Part shown: positions 46,260 to 58,085 of the stretch, piece after piece | Layout: every line of letters begins with the position of its first letter | Numbering within the stretch: position 1 is the stretch's first letter | DNA from: Cololabis saira | Taxonomy: Eukaryota; Chordata; Actinopteri; Beloniformes; Belonidae | Assembly (NCBI RefSeq): GCF_033807715.1 | Contig: NC_084607.1 | Coordinates: forward strand, 13,280,441 to 13,344,440 | DNA length: 64,000 nucleotides | Reading direction: 5' to 3' | Notes under the pieces: generated by a model | What the model was told of the DNA's origin: nothing | The model's database searches: none | Seen by the model: only the letters and a program-made list of their open reading frames with translations | Position numbers and translations under genes: made by a program

Positions 46260-49200
46260 AGTATACATATATGATCTTGTACGTGCTCCTACCGACCAAT
46301 ATTAAAATCAAAACAGCAAAAATGCAAGAAACACAACGTTTTCCCACAGTTTATACAACCGTCTCCTCCACTGAGTAAGTAAGACTGCTTGGCATTTCAA
46401 TTATTCCTCACAATATGAACGTATAACATGGGAAACCGTTTGTTGGGGTTGGTCATAGTAAATCAGATGCTAGCTAAATGAAGTGTGCAGCTGACTCAGG
46501 CAAGAAAAAAATGTCTTCTTTTTTTCCAGCACAAAGAAGTGCACCAGTCTGCACTGTGACTCCGTCATCCACTTCATCCCCATCTCATTCCTTTTTATGT
46601 AATTCAGGGAGCAAAAAAAAAAGCTAATGATTTAGCACCCTTCTGTTTCTATGTCATCAAGTGGGTACTTCATTCCCTTTGAATAGCATTTTATGCTCAA
46701 GTGTTAGCAGTTACCAAGCGCCTGTTATTTCTGGAGCATCTGAAATTTCCCCACATGGAGAGGAATAAAGTGTGCTTGCATCCCACAAGGAAATACTACC
46801 CAAGTCACATTCCCATGACCTACAAGACTAAATCTTTCAGAGGTATGGTGAACGTTTGGTCAAACGGCCTCAGACTGCATAAGCAGCCCAATGTTTGAAC
46901 ATGTTTCCTTCATGTTTGGTCAAGGTTTCCAAGACAGAATAGAAGTAATCTCCTTTAAGTCGGTATGTAGGCGCAAAAAGAAGAGGAAAAAAAGCATCCT
47001 AGGGTCCTCTTATTTGAACTCTGATGTAGACTGATGTGAATCATATGTTTAATGAGGCAGAAACTGTATTTTAGAGCAATTTCATGCAGCACACACATAA
47101 GGTCTCATTCTGTTGGATGTTTTAAATTTTAAAAGGCAGGTACATCTTTCCTCATGCAGTCACAGCTTGCTTTTCTTTTAAAATCCATTTCAAGAACAAA
47201 CACAACCCATTTTCTTCTCTCAAGGAGACTGTAATGAATGTCCAACTATCCTGACAGAATGGAGATGTTCAGTGTATTTTATTGATATATATTTTTATGT
47301 CTGGATTGTATCAGGAAAATAAAACAAGTAAAGACTCAGACCTTGACCAAATAGGAGCTTCTAATGTGTAAATACAAATACAGACATTATGTGTGCTGTT
47401 CTTGAAGTCTGGCGGGGGGTGAGGAGGGGGTCATTTTTTCAGACTTTTTAAGGTCAAACAATTTCATATTTTTAAGCTCAGGCAGTTTTAAATCATGTGG
47501 AAATCTGAAGGTTGGTATGAGAAATCGGGGCAGAAATTGGCAGAAGGATAAGTTACATTCCTGGCATCCGTTCTGTAAATAAACCTTACAGTTGCGGTTT
47601 CTGATCACATTTAATAATTCAGTGCAGGGCTGTTGGCATTTGACCTGCACATCAAACATATACATAAATATCAAGAGTGTCTGACTGTCAAGACAAATTT
47701 GTATCATGCAGCAACAGAGCCTGGACAGCTTGATGTTTTCAGCCTATCATACTGAACCAATTTTAAAATCCAACAAGCAAGAAAATAAGTTCAGTTTTGC
47801 CTTTTTTTAAATTAATCTGAGAGAATACGTCTAATATCAACCACTGACTTGAAAGGCCGGTGACAAATTGATGATTTTCATCTCCACTGTGTTTCTATGA
47901 TACTTCAGCTACATTTGAGTTTTGTTTTTCAAACTCATTAGAGCCTCTTTTTGTGGAAAATGTTTAATGATCAGCCCGCTATGTCATAATACAACAGTTA
48001 TTTTCAAGAATAAAGCAGAGGCACTTTGTGGCACTAAACTTGTGATCCAGAGCGAATCCTGCAAAATTGCAGCAAGACGAAATCAAAGACATTGTGTTCT
48101 CAGTTTGCACATCGTTAAATGCTCAAAATTTGCATGCATCAGTGCTACTTCCCAGCTAAATTACTTAAACATTAATAAAACTTTGAGTTGCTTCCTCCGA
48201 TGCATGCATTATCTTTACCAGCTTATTCCCACTGATGGGGATCTGCTGGAGCCTCTCCCAGCTCTCTTGGGGCAGGGATGCACCCTGGACCACTGCAATG
48301 CATTTTGTCTCACTTCTGTTGAGTAAATCTGAGGTTAAGGTCTTTAATAATTTTCTTTAAAATTTCCGTGCTTTTTCTGTGTTGTTTCATTTTTTCCATA
48401 TGTTATTGTTCGGTCTGTTTACCCATGGTATATTGGTTTTCAACTTTAATATCATAGCCTCAAAGCAATATTTCCTGACATGAAGCAGAAATGCAGGGTT
48501 TTTCCTTCATACTGAATGCACATAAATGCAAGTAAAATAATGGCTTATTTTAAGCTAGGGCAGGGATGGAAAAAGAAATAGAAAAGGCACAGTGACAACA
48601 GGGAAACAGCTCCTTAGAGCGTCAGTCTGTTTCTAAAGGCAGTAATTACTTTACAGCTAGAAACCAGACGAGGAGTCTATAACCTTAGCGAGACTGTTTG
48701 TTACGGCCATGTGCTTGTTTCTCAAAAGAACATAAAATCTATGACGGTTGTATCTGCAGAATCTAAATGTACTGTCAGTGTGAAGGAAATAATTTGACTT
48801 TTCAGGGAATAGTGGACAGAAAAGTTTTGATTTTCAATTTACAGCAGGCTATATTTTTTTTGAATTCATCCATTTCGCTCTGGTCTTGACCTCCTGTTTG
48901 AAGTTACCAGAGTGGAGGCATCACCTTCTGTGAGAAATGACTGGGCCCCATGGAGAAGGTGGACTTTGAGGTAATTCTTAGTGACACCATCCCCCCAGTG
49001 TCACTTTTCTCCTGTTAGGCTACAGCATGCTACACATCAAGGGCAGCAGAATGTTTCCTCAACACTCTCCACAACTACTTCCAATCATTTTTCGTTTTCT
49101 TTGTATTTTAGAAAGGTTATTTCTATGTACCACTCTCCTATTGTTGCCTCAAACTCTCCAATGCATGTCCCTAAAATATAAATATAAAAGTGTCATTGGG

Positions 49201-49814
49201 CAACAGCTTTAAACTACAAAGATTTTCTTTTGTCAGGTGCATCATGGATGAGGGAAATATGAAAAATGTATTGAGCTTTCTTTAATATTTCTTTTTGTTC
49301 ATGATTAACGATGCATGAAATTAAACAATGGTTTCAGGCATGAGCTTCCTCATAATCAGATTTATTTTGAAAATCGTCCACTGTGAAAAGGACTAAAAGG
49401 TTATTTGCATGTATGCAGACATCAAAGATGCGTGTTGTTGGTAGTTTGTATGAGTTGGAGGACAATTTCCTTCGCTGAAGACCTTCAATTTGACCCGCAG
49501 CTCTCTGGAAACAAGAAAAACACTACTGCTGAAAGAAGATAAAAGGAGAATTCTGCTTGATAAAGTTGTTTTATAAAACACATACAAAAGCTTGACAGTA
49601 ACATTAGTTTCACAAGTGGCACTAAAGCAATGTGGAAGGTGTCAAAGGTAGGTAGATAAGCCATAGTCTCTCCAGAATAACCATGGAAGAAACCAAGGTA
49701 AAGCTCTTGGGGAAGCCAGGCATCCATTTGTTTGTTGGCAATGAAACGAAGGACATAAAAATTACTTCTGTCATCATTTTAATGTGAATAACATTTTCAT
49801 GATGACACTCATTC
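46260..49814. other. Intergenic spacer
   Basis: No gene recognised. A short fragment at about 48235-48300 (GATCTGCTGGAGCCTCTCCC, then GGGATGCACCCTGGACC) resembles the 3' part of the retroposon listed at 49815. The open stretch 47922-48326 overlaps that fragment and has no domain. Confidence 0.45.
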
Positions 49815-50100
49815 ATGAGGTAGCACAGTAGGCTTGGTTGTTGCCTCACAGTAAGAGGGTTCCTGGTTCAAATCCCAATGGGGCCTTTCTGTGGGGAGTT
49901 ACCTGTGCTTGCAAAGGTTTTCTCCAAGTACAGCACATTGTCTATATATATACAGTACCGGTATATGTTTCTTTGATAGACTGGAAACCTAGCCAGGATC
50001 TACTCCTGCCTTTCACCTGAAGAGAACTGGGATAGACTCCAGAAGATGCTTGTGACCCTAAATAGGATTAAGCGAGATTAGATAATGGATGGTTTTATTG
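49815..50100 (+). mobile_element. Degenerate SINE/LINE-derived repeat
   Basis: GAGGTAGCACAGTAGGCTTG, then GGTTCAAATCCCAATGGGGC (box-B-like), TTTCTGTGGGGAGTT, GATAGACTGGAAACCTAGCC, GGGATAGACTCC and a terminal AGATAATGGATGG. I know this order of blocks from a very abundant teleost retroposon. It is decayed and partly overwritten by a TA stretch. Confidence 0.6.
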
Positions 50101-50497
50101 AGCCTGTTCTTATTTTCTAAATTGTCTGCCAGTATGTATTGATTGACAGAAGGACATCACATCACGTCCAGCTCTCTTGGACGTTGACATGAACCTGGAG
50201 CTGATCACTTCTCTGCCTTATATCAACTCTTCTTACATAGTTCTCTTCTCTACATAGTGGATCAATCAGTTTAAAAAAAAGAACTGGCTTCAAGGCCTTG
50301 TTAACGTACGTGGCAAGGAAGGCATACGCAGGTATGACATTAAATAATCTGACTGATTTGTACGAAGCCAGAACTCTGAAGGAAGCTGTGCTACCCTGAC
50401 TGATCCATGCCATTCACGGTTTGTGACTTTGTCCTGCTTCCTCCGCTTGCAGATGTCCGGTCCAACAGACTTAGGAGCTCATTTGTCCCTGTTGCGG

Positions 50498-51790
50498 TCA
50501 AATTCAATTCAATTCAAAATTCTTTAATAAACCCCTAAGGAAAATGAATGTTTGCAGTCGTCATAATTTAAATCTCTTCAAAGATTCATTGTGGAGGTTT
50601 ATTCCTGTGAGAGGAAGGATCTCTTGTATCGGTCTGTGTTGCAGCGGCTCTGAAGAAGCCTCTGTCGCTGAATCCTCCAGTTGTGAGGAAGATGCTCAGA
50701 GTTGTCCATATTATTTATTTTATGAAGTATCCTCCTTTGCACAATCAGTTCCAGAGGCACCAGAACAGTCTCCAGAACAGCGCCAGCCTTCTATATATGT
50801 TTATTTGGTTTCTTTGAGTCACTGGCTCAGATGCTGCTCCTCCAACAGATGACTGCCAATTTGATTGAACCCTCCACAACAGACTTATAGAAGACATACA
50901 ACACCTTACTGCAAACACTGAAGAACCTAATCATCAGTGTTGTATCTCCAGTTCAGTCTGCTGTCCAAGTGAACACTAAGGTATTTATACTCTCTTCTCC
51001 TATGATGGAAAAACTATCTGACTTAATCCTGGTTCTCCTAAAATCAACAGTCATCTCCGTTGTCTTGATCACATTCAAGATGAGATGATTGTTCCCACAC
51101 CATGCCACAAAACAGTCCACCAGATTGACTTAGTCTCTTGTCCATCACTGATGCACCCCACAACTGCAGAGTCACCTGAGTGTTTCTGCAGATGACAAGA
51201 CTCCAACTTGGTGAGAGTAGAGTCCGCTGTGCTGCTGTGCTGCTGACAACCTGGTCGGACACACAACCACTCAGTCTCACAAACTTTGGTCTTTGTGTCA
51301 GGTAACCAAATCTAAGGAATTTTAGAGGCATCTGCCTGGGTCTTCTGGAGTTTCTTACATTGTAACGCAGGCTGGATGGTGTTAAATCCAGTGAAGAAAT
51401 TGAAGAACGTGGTCCCCAGTGCTGCTGCTTTGTCCTGATGACTGTGGATTTATTGAAACATCTTCAATTCTAACTGCACAACAATATCAAACTGCAGTGG
51501 GTCCTGGAAGGTGCTTGTTTGCTTTATCAGGTGGGCCGATAAAAGTCTCTCCAGGACTCTCAGAATGTGAGATGTTAGGGCTACAGGGTATTGTCATTAG
51601 AAGCAGATGGATGAGATCTTTCTGTTACTGAAACAAGGCACATTGTTTTCCACACCACTGGAATCTTCTCCAGACTCATGCTGAGGCAGAAGGTGCTGCA
51701 GAATCCCACGTAGCTGGTCTGAGCAGGCTTGCATGACTCTGGGGCCGACGCCATCTGGACCTATTCAGTTTCTCCAGGTCAGGACTCTGT
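50498..51790 (-). mobile_element. Decayed, 5'-truncated LINE (Rex1/L2-like)
   Basis: Read on the minus strand, broken frames recall a LINE reverse transcriptase in order: GPDGVGPRVMQACSDQLRG (near 51750), TFQDPLQF (51500), the AFNTIQPAL region (51380), RPKFVRLSGCVSDQVVSST (51260), a degraded FADD-type block near 51160, then PLELIVQRRILHKINNMDNS and RCNTDRYKRSFL near 50640-50740. The 3' end has GAATTGAATTGAATTTG repeats at 50500-50520. Many frameshifts and stops make it an old, dead copy. Confidence 0.75.
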
Positions 51791-52989
51791 AGGGCTTCTT
51801 AATGACCAACAGTTTATTTGTTTCTTTCTTTTAACAGCAACTTTAAAAAGTTTGATTAGAGTTCAATTGTTTTTAAACAGATTTTAGCCGTTTATGTGTT
51901 TTCTATACAGGAGTAGTTGGTACCTCAATTTCCATATAAATTACGAGTATTTCAAGTCACTACAGTGTGAAATACAGTTGGTTATGGATGAAAGCTTTGC
52001 CATTACTAACACAAAGTAGATCCTGAATAATTATTACACGATGTGAAAGATGTTATCTCATTGGGTGACCTTGAAATTAATTATGTCTTTTAGCTCTTTG
52101 ACTAACAAATACATTTAATTAAAACATGTAACTGTGTGTTGCCTTGATTAATTAACACTTGATACATTAGTGAATACCTTTTGAAAATGTTAAATATACA
52201 TTTTGACACAACTAATGTGGACATTGTGTTTATGTTGTTTCCATTGTCATTGTCAAACCATAGATCAAATACTCAACAGTTCTAAGGTGTGTTAAATGGT
52301 ACATGCGAAACAAAAAATGTTTGACGTTGTATTGAAAAATAAATTTGGTTGTTATTTGTGCATTTATTTATTTTTTAAATCCCAAAAAGAGTTGCCAACA
52401 TGAAAAGAAAAAGCAAACAACCACTGTATGAGTTGTTTCCTTAAAATAAAACCAATGGCAACGCATTATCTTTAATCTGATGAAAATTATTGTTTTTAAA
52501 TTCCAACTGTGTTTTACAGTGTGCCAAATGTTTTTTGTTTTTTTTTCTCCAAGGCTCTAACTGCAGCTGCTCCAAAATAAAGGAGATGACTGGCTGGGAG
52601 TAATTCAATTTACATGAATTACAGTGAATGTGCTGAAAGATAGAACATCGTGAACAGCACAATCTTTTAGGTTGTGCACATAATAACCATAATAGCACTA
52701 GTAATAATAACTGCTGCACTCCCAGCACTGGCACGACCAGAGCCAACTTATTAAAAGTCAAATGTGACTCGCCATAATTGAAAATACATTTCTGATGCAG
52801 GAAACCAGGGAGGCATTGATGACTTCAGCTGACTGAATCTCATGCTTGTTTCACAGAACAATTATCTGGGTTTATAGTCGAATTAGACTTTTCAGCCAGC
52901 AGTGAGACTGGCAGGATGGTATTTACTTTAGGTGCTCAAACGTGAACTGGGTGCATAGACACTGTGGAGAGGTGTGGAAGGTCTCAGTG
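51791..52989. other. Intergenic spacer
   Basis: AT-rich sequence without recognisable exon or repeat family. Confidence 0.5.
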
Positions 52990-52997
52990 CTGTCACT

Positions 52998-53823
<826 letters not shown>

Positions 53824-54059
53824 CTGTCACTCCAACAAGGCAAATCTAACCATGAACTCGTGCGTGCTGTGGAAAGTAATACATATCAGCTATAGTGGGT
53901 AAAGCAATACAATTCTCAGCTGTCACACCTGACCGTTTAAGCCCAGCTCACATCATTTGACCAAAGTGTTGCCTTAGTTTTCTGCAAAGGAAATGCAGTG
54001 AACGCGCATGGGGCAAAACATGAAGGATGAGCGCAGAAAAGGAACAAGCACTCATCCAA

Positions 54060-54150
54060 CCACGGAGAGAGGGAGGAGATGGAGAGGGAGAGGGAGAGGG
54101 AGAGAGGGAGAGGGAGAGGGAGAGGGAGAGGGAGAGGGAGAGGGAGGGCG
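54060..54150. repeat. (GGGAGA)n minisatellite
   Basis: About 80 bp of GGAGAG/GGGAGA units upstream of pde4a exon 1; open frames rich in Ser-Pro or Leu-Pro on the minus strand are artefacts. Confidence 0.88.
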
Positions 54151-54687
54151 CATGAGATGAAGCCAATGTTTGTCGTCGAACTCCAGCAAATATGAGGATG
54201 GAGAGATAATGGGCCATATTGAGCAGGATGACTGAACCTCCGCAACTATCAATTTACGTCCTTTTATGAGACATTTTGACCAGGAAACTGAAGCTGCGAG
54301 AATCTGGACTGCACAGAAGAACGGCTAAATCTCTGTTTTCTGGGATAATTCTTCACAGCAGCCCTGATTTATGGAAAAAAAAGGATACTGAGTTGATATC
54401 ACAAAAATGATTGGATCAATCATCTCCATGGAGGGATTACCGGAGACCTCTGCGCGCACAGAGATGCCGTAGCTCTCTATATGGACCGTGATAGATTGAG
54501 TACTTTTATGGAAATTGCTTGGGAAATTTGAGTTGAACTGAAAGACATAACGAGGAGCAATAATACCACATCACACACACAGAGAGAGAGGAGCCAACGC
54601 CGGCGTTTCTTTGTGTTACAGCAATAAGTGGCTGATAAAAAAAGCAATAAATTCTCTAAAATAAATACTGCCATCCGGTTGTGCGCC

Positions 54688-54777
54688 ATGGGCGACGAGG
54701 CGTCAAACTTCAGGAGAAGCAGCTGGACCGGTGTCTCCTCACTAAAACCCAGGGCTGGTGAGGTTACCCTAGGATAA
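54688..54777 (+). other. Possible upstream ORF of pde4a, 29 codons
   Basis: An ATG in a strong Kozak context (GCGCCATGG) opens a 29-codon frame (MGDEASNFRRSSWTGVSS...) that closes at TAA, about 300 bp before the pde4a start. An internal GTGAGG donor would leave phase 1, not matching the phase 2 of pde4a exon 1, so I favour a uORF over an alternative coding exon. It matters only if the transcript starts upstream of it. Confidence 0.3.
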
Positions 54778-55078
54778 AACGGAAACTGATCACCACCAAA
54801 AAACAATGAGATTAATTCTTCTGACGGGACAAGTTAGGTCATCATTGTGACAGTTTTTTGGATGTTATTCAGAAGAAAGCCTTCACATTTGGGCTGTGCT
54901 GGACTTGGTCACTTTGATTTGTTCGCTCAGAGAAATCAAGTGGCAGAGAGAGAGAGGGACATGCAACGTTTTTATTATAGGCTTGAAATAAAACGAACAC
55001 AGCCATATGTGATTTAATCAATAAGTTGAAAGAGGATCGTCATTATTGTTATAATAATAATATATTATTCTTTTCACA

Positions 55079-55377
55079 ATGATGGAACCACCACCATGTT
55101 CAAAGAAGAGCCTGTCCCTGTCGCTCCCGGTTCCCCGGGAGGGACAGGCGACTCTGAAGCCTCCGCAGCATCTCTGGAGACAACCCCGGACCCCGATCAA
55201 GATCAAACACCGGGGATATTCCGACACGGACCGGCACCACCACCACCGGCACATGGAGCGCTCCGACGCCGTGGATACGAGCGACCGACCGGGGCTGAAA
55301 AAGTCTCGAATGTCCTGGCCGTCCTCCTTCCACGGGACCACAAACACATCCATCGGGAACTGTATCGGGAATAAACG
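55079..55377 (+). CDS. pde4a: Pde4a long isoform, first coding exon (gene continues beyond window)
   Basis: The first 99 residues plus two bases of a cAMP-specific phosphodiesterase 4A. Recognised stretches: KSLSLSLPVPREGQATLKP, QHLWRQPRTPIKIKHRGYSD, and DAVDTSDRPGLKKSRMSWPS ending in SFHG. They match the isoform-specific N-terminus of human PDE4A4 (rat PDE4A5), which steers the enzyme to SH3-domain proteins and membranes. The exon ends AAACG|GTAGGT in phase 2 (donor 55378), as expected before the common exon that opens with RFEAEN. The start is a double ATG (55079 and 55082); the second matches the mammalian MEPP. Odd: a His-rich RHHHHRH stretch replaces the Arg/Glu-rich mammalian segment. 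UCR1, UCR2 and the catalytic domain lie beyond 64000. Confidence 0.93.
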
Positions 55378-55437
55378 GTAGGTTTGACAGCGGGGGTGTC
55401 CCCATTTCCAAAACGTCCCAATAATAGCCCATGCCAC

Positions 55438-56130
55438 CAGTACTCGAGTTGAGGGGGGGTGAGGGAGGGATGGCACCCCCCCCCCTGAAATAAAAACGGT
55501 CCAAATCATCCCCCCTGTAAAACTGCCATCCCCCCTTTCCATCCCTTATGTCATTTCATCAATGAATGTGGTTTTACTGCTATTTCAACATTTAGAGTCA
55601 TCACCAGAAAAATAATTTCTGCCAGTGGGACAAGATTTATCTTCTCATTATAGCAAAAAAAACTTCCACTGATAGATTTTTCTACTTATTTCAAGTGAAA
55701 ATCTACTTGAAACAGGTGAAAATTGTTGTTTTTTCCAGTGATGAGTCTTGTTTTAAGTGTAATGAGATTTTTTTTTACTAAAATGATACATTTTAACTAG
55801 AAATAAGACAAATATTCTTATTAAGATTTTGAGTTTTTGCAGTGATCCATTTTACTTATCCTGTGAAGGACAGAGGCATATTGATAAGTTCAGAAAACTG
55901 TTTTTTATTTTTGTGTTTTGATGTATTTGATGTAAGCCCAGTGGATATTTAAAGCTTACAGAAGGCTGCATTTAACTGCTGCTATGTCATTCCTGCAGTA
56001 TTTCTGCAGGTGTTTTGGTCAGTGCTATTACTTGTAATATATTATATTATTTGTAATCAGCACAAATTATTTGTCCCCATATGATAAAATCCACCATACC
56101 CCCTGATTTCTTTTTACAACTCGACTACTG
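55438..56130. mobile_element. Non-autonomous hAT element (CAGTACTCGAG ends), copy B
   Basis: TIRs CAGTACTCGAGTTG and CAACTCGACTACTG with a perfect 8-bp duplication CATGCCAC (55430-55437, 56131-56138). It is the inverted counterpart of copy A at 45542-46259, sharing for example GCAGTATTTCTGCAGGTGTT. 693 bp, no coding. It starts 61 bp after the pde4a exon 1 boundary. Confidence 0.92.
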
Positions 56131-56151
56131 CATGCCACCCCACAAGGCATT

Positions 56152-56227
56152 AAGCCTACGCCGTAGGGTTACGGCGTAGCCTACGTGCGTAAGGTACGCG
56201 GCGACGCGCACCTTACGCACGTAGGCT
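56152..56227. repeat. GC-rich double hairpin
   Basis: CTACGCCGTA-GGGT-TACGGCGTAG is followed directly by AGCCTACGTGCGTAAGGT (56178-56195), a 14-nt loop, and its perfect complement (56210-56227). The trailing AACGCGGAACCATAAATCAG resembles the inner part of the hAT element at 6895-6925. Probably the end of another MITE; element limits unknown. The following 56230-56676 is relatively GC-rich, unassigned intron. Confidence 0.55.
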
Positions 56228-56676
56228 CTGCGTTGGTGTAACGCGGAACCATAAATCAGCCTTTACGCGTAAACGGGGGGAGGGGTGTGGGCATTTTAAA
56301 GAGTGCGTATCACAGTGCGACTGAAGGGGTTAACCAATATGTTGGGGCTTTTCTGCCAGGGAGGCGGGACGCGTGGGTTTTCCCGTTGCCCGCGATGCGT
56401 TATGCGTCTTTGGATAGGACTGTGTGAGATGTGGACGAGGCGCAGGAGCAGCTCCCGCCCACCCGAAACGCGCAGGAGCTGGAGCAGCATCTGTAAATAC
56501 ACCAGCAACAATTTTAAGAGCGTCCACGGGTTACATATGGTTGATGAGTAACGCGAGGTTACAGTTCTTTTTAATGGCACTAAAAGAAGTCGGGTGGGTG
56601 CACTCGTGCGTGCAGAGACTGAGATATGGCCACTGCGCGCACCCAAAGGTCTTTATCAGCTTTTTTCCGGGGGATG

Positions 56677-58085
56677 TAGTCCATGGGCCAGACCAGATAT
56701 CAGTACCACTAAATGTGACAAAACTTGCTCATGATTTTTGAAAAGATCCATGTCTGTAGATGATATTTTGGTATGATAACCCTTCCTGAGTGGCAGCTGT
56801 ATCACAGTTATCAGCTCATGAAGTTACCCACCCCCTTCAGAAAATTACATTTATGCTGGTGCTTATCCTGGTTTAGACTCATGTACAGGATATCTGTCAA
56901 CGTTTCACAATATTGTCTTTGGTATCATTATAAAGGGGACCTTTTAAGCATTCATTCAAGCTAAGATGTGAATCTTTCTGACCAACATAGAGGTCACTGC
57001 AGCTCTTTAAACTATAAACAACACACATTTTTACACCATGTTCGCCTAAATCAATGGTCCTCAACCTTTTTTCAGTGATGTACCCCCTGTGAAATATTTT
57101 TTCAGTCAGTACCCCCTAAACAGCGCAAAGCACTTTTGGTTGTAAAAAAAAAAAGACCTAAAACAGAGCACTGTGCCATCAGTAACTGATTTATTAAACA
57201 TAAAAATATTGCTGCTATGCTTCAACCACGACTCCATCGTTGGTCCAAGTGATTGACAGGTGAAGCCAGGTGGCATTTGACAGGTTAGGTGGAACCATCC
57301 TGATGGGGGATACTCTGGGGTTTTAGGATAATAAGTTGAATAGCCTACTCCTGAAGATAAAATTCATTTTATGAATTTAGACTTATATTTTCCTCAATTA
57401 TTTATTAAATATTTATTTTTAAAGGATTTTTGCATGGATGCTACTTTTTAAATATATGTATATTTTAAAATCTCATGTACCCCCTGTAGTGCCTTCACGT
57501 ACCCCCATTTGAGAACCACTGGCCTAAATGATATACTATCTTTTAGCCCTCTGTCATCTAGGAACAACAGAGACACAAAATACAAAAGACCATAAGGATT
57601 CAGGAAATGTATAATATATATACCCCATACTGTATCATTGTTGCAGGTCATTGTGAGCCTTAAACTAGAAGAGCATCATTAGGCTCCTATGAAACTATAA
57701 CAGCCACTAGGCTAATGTCACAAACTGGTCTTTATCATGCCATAAAGGACACCACAATAAGATAAGGAACCAGCTTAGTTTTATAAACAACATTATACAC
57801 ATAATAAAATTGTAAACAAAATTAACATCGTTATTAATGGGAATATGTCAAGATCTGATTATAGTTGGGCTATCAAGTTCTATGTGTAGTTAAGATAGTG
57901 TTAAGAAGGTTAACCAAGTACAGAATCATCACATAATGTCACTCAAACTATGATACAGCTGCCACTCAGGAAGGGTTATCATACCAAAATATAATCTACA
58001 GAGATATTTAAAAAAAATCATAATCAAGTTTTGTCACCTTGAGTGGTACTGACAAGTGAAATGTTGGGCTCTGGTCCATGGACTA
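56677..58085. mobile_element. Long-TIR DNA transposon, copy 2 (TAGTCCATGG ends)
   Basis: The ends TAGTCCATGGGCCAGA and TCTGGTCCATGGACTA are inverted repeats, with an apparent 3-bp duplication ATG (56674-56676, 58086-58088). TIRs of about 150 bp match copy 1 (6055-7765), as does the interior (AGCTAAGATGTGAATCTTTC, CATAGAGGTCACTGCAGCTC). A nested hAT element occupies 57052-57521. No transposase. It lies in pde4a intron 1. Confidence 0.78.
57052..57521. mobile_element. hAT MITE nested in the long-TIR element
   Basis: TIRs CAATGGTCCTCAAC and TTTGAGAACCACTG with a perfect 8-bp duplication GCCTAAAT (57044-57051, 57522-57529). The empty site is preserved in copy 1 of the host element (near 7300: TTCGCCTAAATGATATAC), which proves the insertion directly. 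470 bp, with GTACCCCCT repeats near both ends. Confidence 0.92.

Larger units (their letters stand above)
53832..55078 (+). promoter_or_regulatory. pde4a long-isoform 5' flank and probable 5' UTR
   Basis: Sequence upstream of the pde4a start. It includes a GGGAGA minisatellite (54060-54150), several upstream ATGs and GAGA/CACA runs. No TATA box or clear start site was identified. Vertebrate PDE4 long isoforms each use their own promoter next to their unique first exon, so a promoter here is expected from family knowledge. Confidence 0.4.

Noticed and set aside
47922..48326. A 134-codon open frame in the raver1-pde4a spacer
   Set aside because: No domain, AT-rich codons, and its 3' part overlaps a retroposon fragment.
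55018..55542. A 174-codon open frame antisense to pde4a exon 1
   Set aside because: It mirrors a conserved, high-GC coding exon and part of a hAT element; no domain of its own.
56296..56741. Open frames in a relatively GC-rich part of pde4a intron 1, considered as an alternative first exon
   Set aside because: No resemblance to any PDE4 isoform N-terminus I know and no phase-matched donor found; cannot be supported.
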